Origin: Listeria monocytogenes
GTDB taxonomy: Bacteria; Bacillota; Bacilli; Lactobacillales; Listeriaceae
Assembly: GCF_013282665.1 (NCBI RefSeq)
Contig: NZ_CP054041.1
Span: 372,001 to 436,000, forward strand
Direction: 5' to 3'
DNA length: 64,000 bases
Position numbers and translations under genes: made by a program. The notes under the pieces were generated by a model. The model had not been told where the DNA came from. It saw only the letters and a program-made list of their open reading frames with translations, and did not search any database. Below are positions 18,458-26,063 of this stretch, piece after piece. Position 1 is the stretch's first letter. Each line of letters opens with the position of its first letter.

Positions 18458-20452
18458 TCATTCATACTTAATCGAAAATACGACGTTCCCTGTATATTTT
18501 CCAGCCTGGATATTCTCTGGTGCTTCAATAGCCATGACTGCATCGCCTTCTGTTATTTCCGAGCCTGGAGCGAGGGTTAAAATCGCTTTTTCTGGATTAG
18601 TTTCGGAACCGTCCCAACTCAGTGGTGCCAAACATTGGACTGTTGTGTCTGCCGTATTGGCTAAAGTTAGCTCGTTGCTCTCAGAAACAGACGTTGCTGT
18701 TCGGTTTAATCCCACGGACAAAGTTTTACTTCCACGATTAATCCCTTCTACCTTCAATTCAGTAGCTTCATTTAAGGAAATAGACGCTGGAATAACCACC
18801 GTATAATTTTCTACCCATTTAGCGTAGAGGGTTGCTGAAACAGTTGCTGGTAAAGAAAAATCAAACTTATTAGTGAAGTTTCGATCAAGATACCACCCGT
18901 CAAAGTAATGTCCTTCTTTTACAGGAATCACTTCTTCCCAGTATTCCCCAGAAACTTTATTTTGTACTTTTTGTTCTTCCGCATCTTCAAATTCTCCACC
19001 CATCGCATCCATTGTTAGAGAAAGGAAAGCGCCTTTTCTGTAGCCTGTAGGTTCACTTTGATTTCGATGATATGTCTGTAGTTGCGAGAGATTCGAAAAC
19101 TGTACCCAATTCTTTTCGTCATACCAGCTTGTATTTGCTAAGCCAGTAAAAGTACTTAAATTGTGACTGACAAACAAGTAGGTTAGGGAGGTGGTTTCCT
19201 TAAACATATCTGTCATGCTTGCTGCATCTGTAAAATTATTTAAATATAAAGATTTTAACGCTGTACAATTTTCAAAAATGTTGTTCATCTTAGTCACTGA
19301 ACTGGTATTAAAGTTACTTAAATCAAGCTCTTTGAGACCAGTGCACCAAAAAAACATGTAGCGCATGTCAATCACTGAACTCGTATCCCAATTACTTAAA
19401 TCAAGCTCTTCAAGACTATTACAGCCACCAAACATGGACTGCAAAGTAGTAACTGAACTGGTATCAAAATTACTTACATCTAACTCTTCAAGACTATTAC
19501 AATCACTAAACATGTTATGCATATTAGTCACTGAACTGGTATCAAAATGACTCACATCCAATTTCTCAAGTAATTCGCAGTACTGAAACATGTACTGCAT
19601 ATTAGTCACCGAACTGGTATCAAAATGACTTACATCTAGCTCCTCAAGTGCTCTACAGCCTTGAAACATTCCCCTCATATTAGTAACTGAACTCGTATCA
19701 AAATTACTTACATCCAGTTTTTCAAGGCCAACCGGGCCAGCAAATACGAACTCCATATCAGTGACGGAACTTGTATTGAGTCCACTTACATCAAGCTCAC
19801 TAAGTTTAGAACATGAGGCAAACATTTTCTTCATATTTGTTAGAGAAGGTGTCTCCGGATAATAATTATCTCTGATTATCACTTTTCCAAGCGCTAATTG
19901 ACCTTCAAATGCGGATCTAAAAGACGTCACTCCAGACAAATTACACTGTTCAATCCTCACACTTTCAAGTACTGTGAAAACATTACTTATAAAATACGAT
20001 TCAAAACTTCCTGTCAGAGTAGCTTCTTCAATCTCTATATGTTTTATACTTTTTAAATAACTATTCCAAGCGGTTGGTCTACTGCTTGGCACGTTGCCAA
20101 ACATACGCAAGCTATATTCACCGTTCACAGTATTGCGATAAATCGTCCAGTAAGCACCTGAGCTTACCACTGTTAAATCCGAATCATCCGAATCAGCAAC
20201 AGACTGCTCTCGAACATCTGGATTTTCTATCAATTCATCCGTAGTTGGGATTTCTTCTAGTTGCTCCACCTCTGCTGGTTTCTCTTGCGCAACTTCTTCT
20301 GCAATGATATTAGAGGTATCCAGAGAACCCAACTCCTCTTCTGGAAGCATATTCGTTGTATCCCTTTCTTGTGCGATAGAAACATTAGCGCTCCCCAGTG
20401 CAATAAAAAGCACTGAAATAATAAGGACGACTCGCATGGAAAACTTCTTCAT
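18458..20452 (-). CDS. BspA-type (DUF285) leucine-rich repeat surface protein
   Basis: 664-residue secreted protein. Signal peptide (about 1-27); Glu/Pro-rich linker (35-85); N-terminal cap; about eight 24-residue DUF285 repeats (about 200-420) of the form LEELDVSHFDTSSVTNMQYM; one Listeria-Bacteroides (InlB_B/Flg_new) repeat (about 475-545, ending ATLYAKWV); and a C-terminal beta domain (about 546-664) like that of the secreted protein two genes downstream. It lacks an LPXTG motif, GW modules or a C-terminal helix, so attachment must be indirect. BspA-like proteins generally act in adhesion. RBS GGAGGGG 5 bases before the ATG. First gene of the surface operon. Confidence 0.88.
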   Translation of the reverse strand: MKKFSMRVVLIISVLFIALGSANVSIAQERDTTNMLPEEELGSLDTSNIIAEEVAQEKPAEVEQLEEIPTTDELIENPDVREQSVADSDDSDLTVVSSGAYWTIYRNTVNGEYSLRMFGNVPSSRPTAWNSYLKSIKHIEIEEATLTGSFESYFISNVFTVLESVRIEQCNLSGVTSFRSAFEGQLALGKVIIRDNYYPETPSLTNMKKMFASCSKLSELDVSGLNTSSVTDMEFVFAGPVGLEKLDVSNFDTSSVTNMRGMFQGCRALEELDVSHFDTSSVTNMQYMFQYCELLEKLDVSHFDTSSVTNMHNMFSDCNSLEELDVSNFDTSSVTTLQSMFGGCNSLEELDLSNWDTSSVIDMRYMFFWCTGLKELDLSNFNTSSVTKMNNIFENCTALKSLYLNNFTDAASMTDMFKETTSLTYLFVSHNLSTFTGLANTSWYDEKNWVQFSNLSQLQTYHRNQSEPTGYRKGAFLSLTMDAMGGEFEDAEEQKVQNKVSGEYWEEVIPVKEGHYFDGWYLDRNFTNKFDFSLPATVSATLYAKWVENYTVVIPASISLNEATELKVEGINRGSKTLSVGLNRTATSVSESNELTLANTADTTVQCLAPLSWDGSETNPEKAILTLAPGSEITEGDAVMAIEAPENIQAGKYTGNVVFSIKYE
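19220..19830. repeat. Tandem 72-bp repeats encoding the DUF285 LRR units
   Basis: About eight imperfect 72-bp units inside the LRR gene, each containing a variant of ACTGAACTGGTATCAAAAT (TSSV coding). These are coding repeats and could vary in number by recombination. Confidence 0.75.
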
Positions 20453-20512
20453 CAGCTCCCCTCCTTCTTCCGTAATTAATTTCTAGATGCCAAACTTTCT
20501 AGCTGCAACTTA

Positions 20513-20570
20513 ATTATACAGGAGTCGAGGAGTATTTCTGGCCATAAAATTTTAACTTCTTAAAATTTTA
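20513..20570 (-). promoter_or_regulatory. Candidate activator-dependent promoter of the surface operon
   Basis: Minus strand -10 TATAAT (20513-20518), about 60 bp upstream of the LRR start. The expected -35 position (20536-20541) reads CCAGAA, far from consensus. Just upstream lie two copies of the palindrome TAAAATTTTA (20545-20554 and 20561-20570), 16 bp apart. A good -10, no -35 and paired operator-like repeats suggest activation, plausibly by the Mga-type regulator encoded upstream. Confidence 0.5.
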
Positions 20571-20628
20571 CGGCTTAGTAGGTGTGTTTACTTTTTTCAT
20601 TAGTATTGCACAAGTAAAAAATAGAAAT

Positions 20629-20658
20629 AAAAAAATCCGAGTAACGATCATTACTCGG
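20629..20658 (-). terminator. Terminator of the TetR-methyltransferase-Mga operon
   Basis: Stem CCGAGTAA (20637-20644)/TTACTCGG (20651-20658), loop of 6, with seven T's on the minus strand (20629-20635). It separates the regulator operon from the surface operon. Confidence 0.85.
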
Positions 20659-20715
20659 ACAAGACTTTGGTTTTCCATTTAAACATTTTCCATATCCATT
20701 CCAACAAGTATTTCC

Positions 20716-22254
20716 CTAATCTTTTTTATTAGCAATAAATTTTTTTCTCGCTATTTTCGCTAAATTATCATTAATTTTGACATAATCAGATTCTAGCCAT
20801 CTAGTATTTACATAGATTATTGGCTGATTGATACGTAAAGAGGTCAATACTTCTGGAGATACGGAAAAATCGCTTATATATAAATCCACCACCGGATCGA
20901 CTTGATTAATTATTTCCAGATTGTAGTAACTAGAAAAATACCTCATAAAATCAAATACGGCTGTTTCATTAGATATGGTCGATAAAATAGTTACTTTAAT
21001 AGGCAACGTGTGTATAGAAAAATCAATCCGCTTATCCAAAATGATCAGATAATCTGAAGTAAGTCTTTCTTCAAACGGTTTTAATGGATCCATTTCTTTT
21101 AAATTTACTAATTGACTAATCAATGGTTCTAGGTGATTTACTTTATGGATTTTTCTTATATTTCGATCAAGATCTGTATACCCTGGCACAATATTATTGA
21201 ACTTATTGATTAAATTATCAAGTAAGAAATATCTATAATTTATACTCGCAAAGGAGTAACGGAGCAATTCCATCTCTTTTTCTGAAAATGGAATGGAGAG
21301 ATTATCATTTACTTGTTCACTGGCATAATCAACTAGTTTCATGAAGCCCATTTCTTCTAACTGTTCATCCATGTAGAAAAAGGAAGGCGTTTTTTCAATC
21401 GAAGAATAACTACCGAAAGCAACAATGGTACTCAGTATGATTTGCGTCGTGTAGGTCATTTCTTTATAGTTCCTATTAGGAAGTTGTTTCGCTACCTTTT
21501 TAATGAACGCACTCTCTGATTTCTTAGACTCCTCGGTGCAAGCCTTATATAGGGCCACTTTAAACTGCCTAGTTGTATCAATTTGACAATTCATTCTATC
21601 TCGTAATAAATGCATAGCGACATAATAGTGAATCATCATCGCCTTATCTATTGAGTTTGCTCTATAAATTTCTTTTGGGCAACTCTCTAATATGTCGGTG
21701 ATTTCATCATATCGAATAAAAGAAAAGGGCCAACGATCCCCACTATATGCGACTAAAAAGAGGAAGGTATAGAATATTCTTAATGAAAATTCGTCCCCCG
21801 TTATTTCTACCTGACTTCCTGTAGAAATAGATAAATTCCGTTCCTTTAGCTCTTCATTCAATTCTTTTATTTCTTTCTTTATCCCAGAATAAGAAACATG
21901 TACTTCGTTTGCCAATACTTGTAAGTTAGGGAAGGAAGACAGCAACAAAGTTTCGAGAATTTGAAATTTGGGTGACTCTCTAATATAGGCGTTGATAATG
22001 AGTTGAATACTACAATTATCCGATATCTTTAAGGTATAGGACAAATTTGGCGCGGAGTGAACAATAGAAAACGCTTTGTATCCAAATCGTTCAATATCAA
22101 AATTAATTGTTTTAATCGTAGAAATGAGGGTCGGATACGTAATGTTCAACTCATTTAATAGTTCCTCTTGTGTACTTGTATGATTTTCCGCATAAAAAAT
22201 CTTCTCAAGAAGCGCTACCTTTTTTTGGCTTTTTGAATCTAAATATTCTCTCAT
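20716..22254 (-). CDS. Mga/AtxA-type helix-turn-helix transcriptional regulator
   Basis: 512-residue stand-alone regulator of the Mga family, the size of Mga and AtxA. Two N-terminal HTH regions are visible: TQEELLNELNITYPTLISTI (about 29-48) and FPNLQVLANEVHVSYSGIKKEIKEL (about 108-132). A PRD-like helical middle and a C-terminal EIIB-like alpha/beta segment follow (KVTILSTISNETAV onward, about 420-490). This family activates surface-protein and virulence genes, sometimes under PTS phosphorylation. RBS AAAGGAAG 7 bases from the ATG. It starts 20 bp after the methyltransferase stop. The surface operon directly downstream is the obvious target. Confidence 0.82.
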   Translation of the reverse strand: MREYLDSKSQKKVALLEKIFYAENHTSTQEELLNELNITYPTLISTIKTINFDIERFGYKAFSIVHSAPNLSYTLKISDNCSIQLIINAYIRESPKFQILETLLLSSFPNLQVLANEVHVSYSGIKKEIKELNEELKERNLSISTGSQVEITGDEFSLRIFYTFLFLVAYSGDRWPFSFIRYDEITDILESCPKEIYRANSIDKAMMIHYYVAMHLLRDRMNCQIDTTRQFKVALYKACTEESKKSESAFIKKVAKQLPNRNYKEMTYTTQIILSTIVAFGSYSSIEKTPSFFYMDEQLEEMGFMKLVDYASEQVNDNLSIPFSEKEMELLRYSFASINYRYFLLDNLINKFNNIVPGYTDLDRNIRKIHKVNHLEPLISQLVNLKEMDPLKPFEERLTSDYLIILDKRIDFSIHTLPIKVTILSTISNETAVFDFMRYFSSYYNLEIINQVDPVVDLYISDFSVSPEVLTSLRINQPIIYVNTRWLESDYVKINDNLAKIARKKFIANKKD

Positions 22255-22274
22255 TAAAACACTTCCTTTGAATG

Positions 22275-23054
22275 TTACTTTTTATGTAAAATCCATGTAA
22301 CAGCAATAAGATGTTCCTCTAAGTCATCGTATTCGCTCCATTGGCTCTTAAGGTATCCTTCAAAAAGGGCTTTTTTCTCTGGATATTGTTGAATTAATTC
22401 ATTGGCTCTTGTTAATAAGTGTTGCTTTTCTAGTTCAAAATCCACTTCTGCTGTTCCCTCTAGCTCTTCCACCAATTGTAATTGATTCTGTTCAAATAAA
22501 TTCAGCCATTCGTTTCGAGTGAGATATTCATAATTTTGATACTTCACCTGGTTATTGCGCGCTAATTCAGGCACATATGCTTCATCTATAATAATATAAC
22601 CGCCTTCTTTAACAGTTCCCTGCAATTTTTCCAACGTTTCTGCTGGATTTCCAAGTATATCTGCTGCTGCACCAAATATAACGGCATCATAATTTTTTTC
22701 GTTTTGAACCGATTTATTTACATCTCCTACTTCAAATTGGCACAGTGACTCTACTTGTGCTTCTTTCGCTTTGCATTTGGCTTCTTCTATAAATGCCGGA
22801 ATTAAATCTATTCCTTTGACAGGGTTTCCTAGTTCCTTAGCGATACCAATGGAAACAGCGCCTTTTCCGCAAGCTAAATCCAAAAAATTACTTTCAGCTG
22901 ATAACGGCATATGTTGCTTAATTAAATAAGTAATATCTTTCGGACTACTACCCAATTCAAAAAAATCTTGTAAAAAATACGGAATAAACGGTAATATTTC
23001 TATTGATTGAGAAGTGAGTGACGCAGCAAGCTTTCGTTCGGTTTCTTTATTCAT
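22275..23054 (-). CDS. SAM-dependent methyltransferase, class I
   Basis: 259 residues with a Rossmann-like class I fold. Motif I is FLDLACGKGAVSIGIAKEL (about 58-76); an acidic residue ending strand 2 lies in VKGIDLIP; FEVGDVN and YDAVIFGAAADILG follow. Substrate unknown; the general shape fits small-molecule or lipid methyltransferases (Methyltransf_11/25 type). RBS GGAGGG before the ATG. Middle gene of a tight operon: 27 bp after the TetR gene and 20 bp before the Mga-type regulator. Its link to surface-protein control is not evident from sequence. Confidence 0.78.
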   Translation of the reverse strand: MNKETERKLAASLTSQSIEILPFIPYFLQDFFELGSSPKDITYLIKQHMPLSAESNFLDLACGKGAVSIGIAKELGNPVKGIDLIPAFIEEAKCKAKEAQVESLCQFEVGDVNKSVQNEKNYDAVIFGAAADILGNPAETLEKLQGTVKEGGYIIIDEAYVPELARNNQVKYQNYEYLTRNEWLNLFEQNQLQLVEELEGTAEVDFELEKQHLLTRANELIQQYPEKKALFEGYLKSQWSEYDDLEEHLIAVTWILHKK

Positions 23055-23081
23055 TTATTTACCCTCCTAAAATATTTTTCG

Positions 23082-23675
23082 TTAGCACTGGGTCTGTTTT
23101 TCTACATAATCAGCTATAGAATTTATTAATATATCCAAAGTCTCTTCTTTCGCTTTTTTGGCAGTTTCTACATAACTCCTTGTCGCAGTGTAAGTCAAAC
23201 AATCCAGTAACATCACTAAAGCCTCCCATTGAGCTCTCGTAAAATCGATATATGTCATGGCAGTTTCCAGGACTTCACTTGTCATTCTTTCTTCTCTTTC
23301 CGTATATGTTGGAGGGAGTTTTTGGAGTATTGCGTGGAAATCTTCCGGTGAAAAGTAGTTGTTTATACTCTTTTCCGAAAGATAGACTTCTTTCAAAAAA
23401 CGAGTCATCTTGCTTTTTAACGAACCTTTCTCCTCCATAATTTTTTTAAATGCCTCTAATTGTGCTTGATAGGAATATTCCACAACCTCAAATAGGCATG
23501 CTTCTTTGGAGGGAAAACACATATAGAATTTCCTCTTTCCAATCCTAGCTGCTCGAGTAATATCCTCCACAGTAAAATCTTGAATTCCTTTTTTTATATA
23601 AATTAAATGGCTTGTATGTTCGATAATGAGGTTTTTAGTTTGTTGACGCTCATATCCCGTAACGAGTTTTGGCAT
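23082..23675 (-). CDS. TetR-family transcriptional regulator
   Basis: 197 residues. N-terminal TetR HTH (about 10-60: IQDFTVEDITRAARIGKRKFYMCFPSKEACLFEVV), with the usual TVEDI..AAGIGKGTFY-like pattern, then an all-helical ligand/dimer domain. RBS AAGGAGG 6 bases from the ATG. First gene of the TetR-methyltransferase-Mga operon, so it may repress its own promoter (23751-23779) and thereby the supply of the Mga-type activator. Ligand unknown. Confidence 0.85.
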   Translation of the reverse strand: MPKLVTGYERQQTKNLIIEHTSHLIYIKKGIQDFTVEDITRAARIGKRKFYMCFPSKEACLFEVVEYSYQAQLEAFKKIMEEKGSLKSKMTRFLKEVYLSEKSINNYFSPEDFHAILQKLPPTYTEREERMTSEVLETAMTYIDFTRAQWEALVMLLDCLTYTATRSYVETAKKAKEETLDILINSIADYVEKQTQC

Positions 23676-23750
23676 TTTGCTCCTCCTTGAAAAATTTCTT
23701 GCATATCGCTTTTAATGGAACTATTTATTAATTTCCAGTTCTACAAAAAC

Positions 23751-23779
23751 ACCTTAAACTAAATATTTAACAATGTCAA
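23751..23779 (-). promoter_or_regulatory. Candidate promoter of the TetR operon
   Basis: Minus strand consensus -35 TTGACA (23774-23779), 17-bp spacer, -10 TAAGGT (23751-23756), about 75 bp upstream of the TetR start. Confidence 0.5.
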
Positions 23780-24297
23780 ATGAGATGAAATGGATTTTCC
23801 ACAGTTCTTATATCGAATACGTTTACTAATAGTTTAGTATTAGATTTGAAAAAAATATTTTATCAGGTATATCTTATCTTTTACATTTTTCCAATCTTAC
23901 ATAACCGCTCCCATCGATGAAGCAAGTAAGATTCAAAGTAAACCAAGAAAAAAGAGAAGACAACAATTTGTCTTCTCTCTTAGAACGCCAATATTTCACG
24001 CTATTTCTATGAATTTGACTCAATGTCATTGAGTTAGATTCATGGTTATTTGTTTTTTTAACCAATTAGAACTTTTCACAGATTTATATACTGAATTTTC
24101 TGGAAATCAGGACATTCCACCCTTCCCACTGGTATAGAAGAGCAGTTAAATTGTTACATTACATAAAAGGATTGGTGCTTATCAAAAAATTTCTGGAAAA
24201 TGCGACAAATCAACCCTCTTAACTATATCTATTTATACATTTAACGAAGCGTGGGAAGATTCATGAAAATAATCCTAGATTTTTATCTAGAGAGTTA

Positions 24298-24417
24298 TTG
24301 TCTTTAGCTATTGAATACGCAGTATATTGGCTTATTTTAAATAATCACATCTATATATTGATCACTATAGTTAGCTTTATTGTTGGTTGTTTAGTAGGAA
24401 CTTTGGATAAAAAATAA
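24298..24417 (+). CDS. Possible 39-residue hydrophobic peptide (doubtful)
   Basis: Frame starting at TTG, with AGAGAG only 3 bases upstream, encoding a peptide that is almost all membrane helix (IYILITIVSFIVGCLVG) and ends LDKK. Size and layout recall type I toxin peptides or a fragment of a membrane protein: the frame is open upstream to 24223 without a good start. A strong hairpin follows the stop. Nothing identifies a family. Confidence 0.2.
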   Translation: MSLAIEYAVYWLILNNHIYILITIVSFIVGCLVGTLDKK

Positions 24418-24580
24418 TTTTAGTACATAATCATAGCATTTGCTCTTTTTTCAAAAGAGTTTCATTGCTATACTAAATGAGTAAGCAAGTTTATGGTGGT
24501 GGCTAGCTCCTTCAACAAGAAAGAGTGATGCCTATGAATATTTTTATTAGGATTTCCTGGAAAGGATAACCCATGATCGT

Positions 24581-24634
24581 TTATTTTTACTGTTCAATAG
24601 CAACACTAGAGTTGCTATTGAACAGTAAAAATAA
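24581..24634. repeat. Perfect 24-bp inverted repeat with a 6-base loop
   Basis: Bases 24581-24604 are the exact reverse complement of 24611-24634; the loop is ACTAGA. The outer part (TTATTTTTAC) is A/T-rich. It is longer and more perfect than the ordinary terminators of this window. Possible roles: bidirectional terminator, small structured RNA, or a miniature mobile element. Confidence 0.85.
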
Positions 24635-24679
24635 CAAAAAAATAACCACTTGTAAACTTTTGGCGAAGTTAGTGGTTAT
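24635..24679 (-). terminator. Terminator-like hairpin, minus strand
   Basis: ATAACCACT (24642-24650) pairs with AGTGGTTAT (24671-24679), followed on the minus strand by seven T's (24635-24641). No gene is visible directly upstream on that strand. Confidence 0.55.
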
Positions 24680-24724
24680 CTTATAACTATTTAGCTAGTG
24701 GCCACCTTAAATGGGCTTATACTT

Positions 24725-24754
24725 GAGAGTCATCTTAGCGCATGACTCTCTTTT
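24725..24754 (+). terminator. Terminator-like hairpin, plus strand
   Basis: GAGAGTCAT (24725-24733) pairs with ATGACTCTC (24742-24750), followed by TTTT. Any plus-strand transcript of the gene-poor stretch would end here. Confidence 0.6.
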
Positions 24755-24822
24755 CATATTTAATAATAACATAAGACCATTTGACAACATATGACATTAG
24801 GTACTAATCATTACTATATCTG

Positions 24823-24850
24823 AAACGAAAGCATTAGCTGCTTTCGTTTT
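24823..24850 (-). terminator. ylmH terminator (right island border)
   Basis: AACGAAAGCA / TGCTTTCGTT stem (24825-24848) at the ylmH stop. Nearly identical to, and inverted relative to, the nadA terminator. Confidence 0.75.
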
Positions 24851-25626
24851 TATTTTAAATAACCAATTTCGATCCGAATTTTGTCTTTTTTCGTTCTACC
24901 GCCAGTTGATAGTACTTTTACCCGACCATACCCGCGAGCAGACAATACATCTTCTTCTTCACATTCAAAATCCGGGTTTTCCACTGTTTTCCAGTTGACT
25001 TTCACTAGTCCAGCAGTAACCAATTGTTTCGCCTTTTGTCTAGAAATATGATGCGCATTACTAATGATTACGTCGAGTCGCATACTAGAAACAGTTAAGC
25101 CCATTTCTTCCCAAACGACCGGGGCATAAACAGCATTAGCTAAATCCGTTTCCTCTAACATCACATTTACTTTCCCTATTTTTTCAAGTTGTAACGTTAA
25201 ATAATCCTTCATTGCACTTTCTACTAATAACTGCCATTCGGTACCATTATTTAAAATATCTCCAAAAATATCGCGCTTCATTCCAAGCGACATTAGTGTC
25301 CCAAGGATTTTTTGATGTGTGAGAGTCGTGAATTTTACCGGGTAGCGTATATGGAATAAAGCAATCTCAAAATCCGCTTCTGTCGGCGTATAATAATCTG
25401 GATAAATCAGTGCGCGCCGTCGTTCCGCGTGCGCCACTCCACCAAAAAACTGTACATTGATCTCATCATAACCACCGATAACTGTTTCGGTAATAAAACG
25501 CTGCCTCGGATCCAAGAAATCCGTAAGTTGTGGCGTGTATTCATTCTCAACTTGCATCGTAATCCCTAAAATCTTATCAATAAATGCGTATTCTTCTGCG
25601 CGAAAATGTTGATAAATTCCATCCAT
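24850..25626 (-). CDS. ylmH: YlmH, S4-domain RNA-binding protein
   Basis: 258 residues. N-terminal YlmH-type domain with PDYYTPTEADFEIALFHIRY (about 77-96), and a C-terminal S4 domain (about 178-245, SSMRLDVIISNAHHISRQKAKQLVTAGLVKVN). In Firmicutes YlmH binds ribosomes/tRNA and acts in ribosome quality control; it is regularly found in the division cluster upstream of divIVA. Here the nad genes and the accessory island separate it from divIVA. The RBS GGGAGA lies about 8 bases from the ATG. Confidence 0.92.
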   Translation of the reverse strand: MDGIYQHFRAEEYAFIDKILGITMQVENEYTPQLTDFLDPRQRFITETVIGGYDEINVQFFGGVAHAERRRALIYPDYYTPTEADFEIALFHIRYPVKFTTLTHQKILGTLMSLGMKRDIFGDILNNGTEWQLLVESAMKDYLTLQLEKIGKVNVMLEETDLANAVYAPVVWEEMGLTVSSMRLDVIISNAHHISRQKAKQLVTAGLVKVNWKTVENPDFECEEEDVLSARGYGRVKVLSTGGRTKKDKIRIEIGYLK

Positions 25627-25716
25627 CCTAATTTCTCCCTTTCAATCCGTTCGAAGTCTTTAGCCCTATTATACCACGAAAACAACTGCTACTAGGCTAA
25701 TCTTGCTTATTAATAA

Positions 25717-25752
25717 AAAAAGCCACCCATTTTGAAAACGGGCGCGCTTTTT
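25717..25752 (-). terminator. Terminator at the ylmG stop
   Basis: AAAAAGC (25716-25722 region) and GCTTTTT (25746-25752) with inner CCC/GGG form a hairpin that overlaps the ylmG stop codon, with an A/T tract on the minus-strand 3' side. It would partly separate ylmH from the upstream genes. Confidence 0.55.
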
Positions 25753-26041
25753 AAAATAACATTGGAATGACATATACTTGAATTAAACCTGTTAAAACTC
25801 TCATCGCATATTGGAAAATGAAATAAGCCACAAGGGACGAAATATCAAACATACCAATCGGCGGAATAATCCTTCTAAAAGGCTCTAAAATCGGTTCAAA
25901 AATACGTGCTAAAAATTGGCCGATTTTTGATTCTCTTGCACCGGGAAACCAGCTCATCAAGAAATAAATAAACATGAGTGTTGGCAACCATCTGATAATA
26001 AACAAAATGATTTCCACCACTTGATATAAAATACTTTGCAA
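25751..26041 (-). CDS. ylmG: YlmG (YggT family) membrane protein
   Basis: 96 residues with two hydrophobic segments (about 5-25 and 68-92) and the family core SWFPGARESKIGQFLARIFEPILEPFRRIIPP (about 29-60). YggT/YlmG proteins are linked to membrane or division functions, mostly by context; the exact role is unclear. The start is TTG, 9 bases after GAGGTG. Between sepF (22 bp gap) and ylmH, the conserved order. Confidence 0.93.
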   Translation of the reverse strand: MQSILYQVVEIILFIIRWLPTLMFIYFLMSWFPGARESKIGQFLARIFEPILEPFRRIIPPIGMFDISSLVAYFIFQYAMRVLTGLIQVYVIPMLF

Positions 26042-26063
26042 TCTAGCTCACACCTCTACTTCA

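Larger units (their letters stand above)
23780..24849. other. Hairpin-rich stretch of about 1.07 kb without a clear gene
   Basis: No convincing protein gene on either strand. It holds: a hairpin with GAAGACAA against TTGTCTTC (about 23956-23977); a 17-bp palindrome ACTCAATG-T-CATTGAGT (24018-24034); a 39-codon hydrophobic frame (24298-24417) followed by a CTCTTTT/AAAAGAG hairpin (about 24440-24456); a perfect 24-bp inverted repeat (24581-24634); and terminator-like hairpins at 24635-24679 and 24725-24754. The density of structures suggests decayed mobile DNA or small RNA genes. Confidence 0.6.

Noticed and set aside
19220..19830. Regular repeats suggesting a CRISPR array
   Set aside because: The 72-bp units are coding DUF285 leucine-rich repeats in frame, without spacers; no cas genes are present.
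17081..20452. A WxL-type surface cluster
   Set aside because: The layout (small LPXTG protein, secreted beta proteins) is similar, but no W-x-L motif and no DUF916-type protein are present.
23874..24065. A 63-codon minus-strand frame with a short HTH-like segment (SQIHRNSVKYW)
   Set aside because: The frame reads straight through both arms of a terminator-like hairpin at about 23956-23977, and the sequence after it looks random. It may be a transposase scrap but cannot be supported as a gene.
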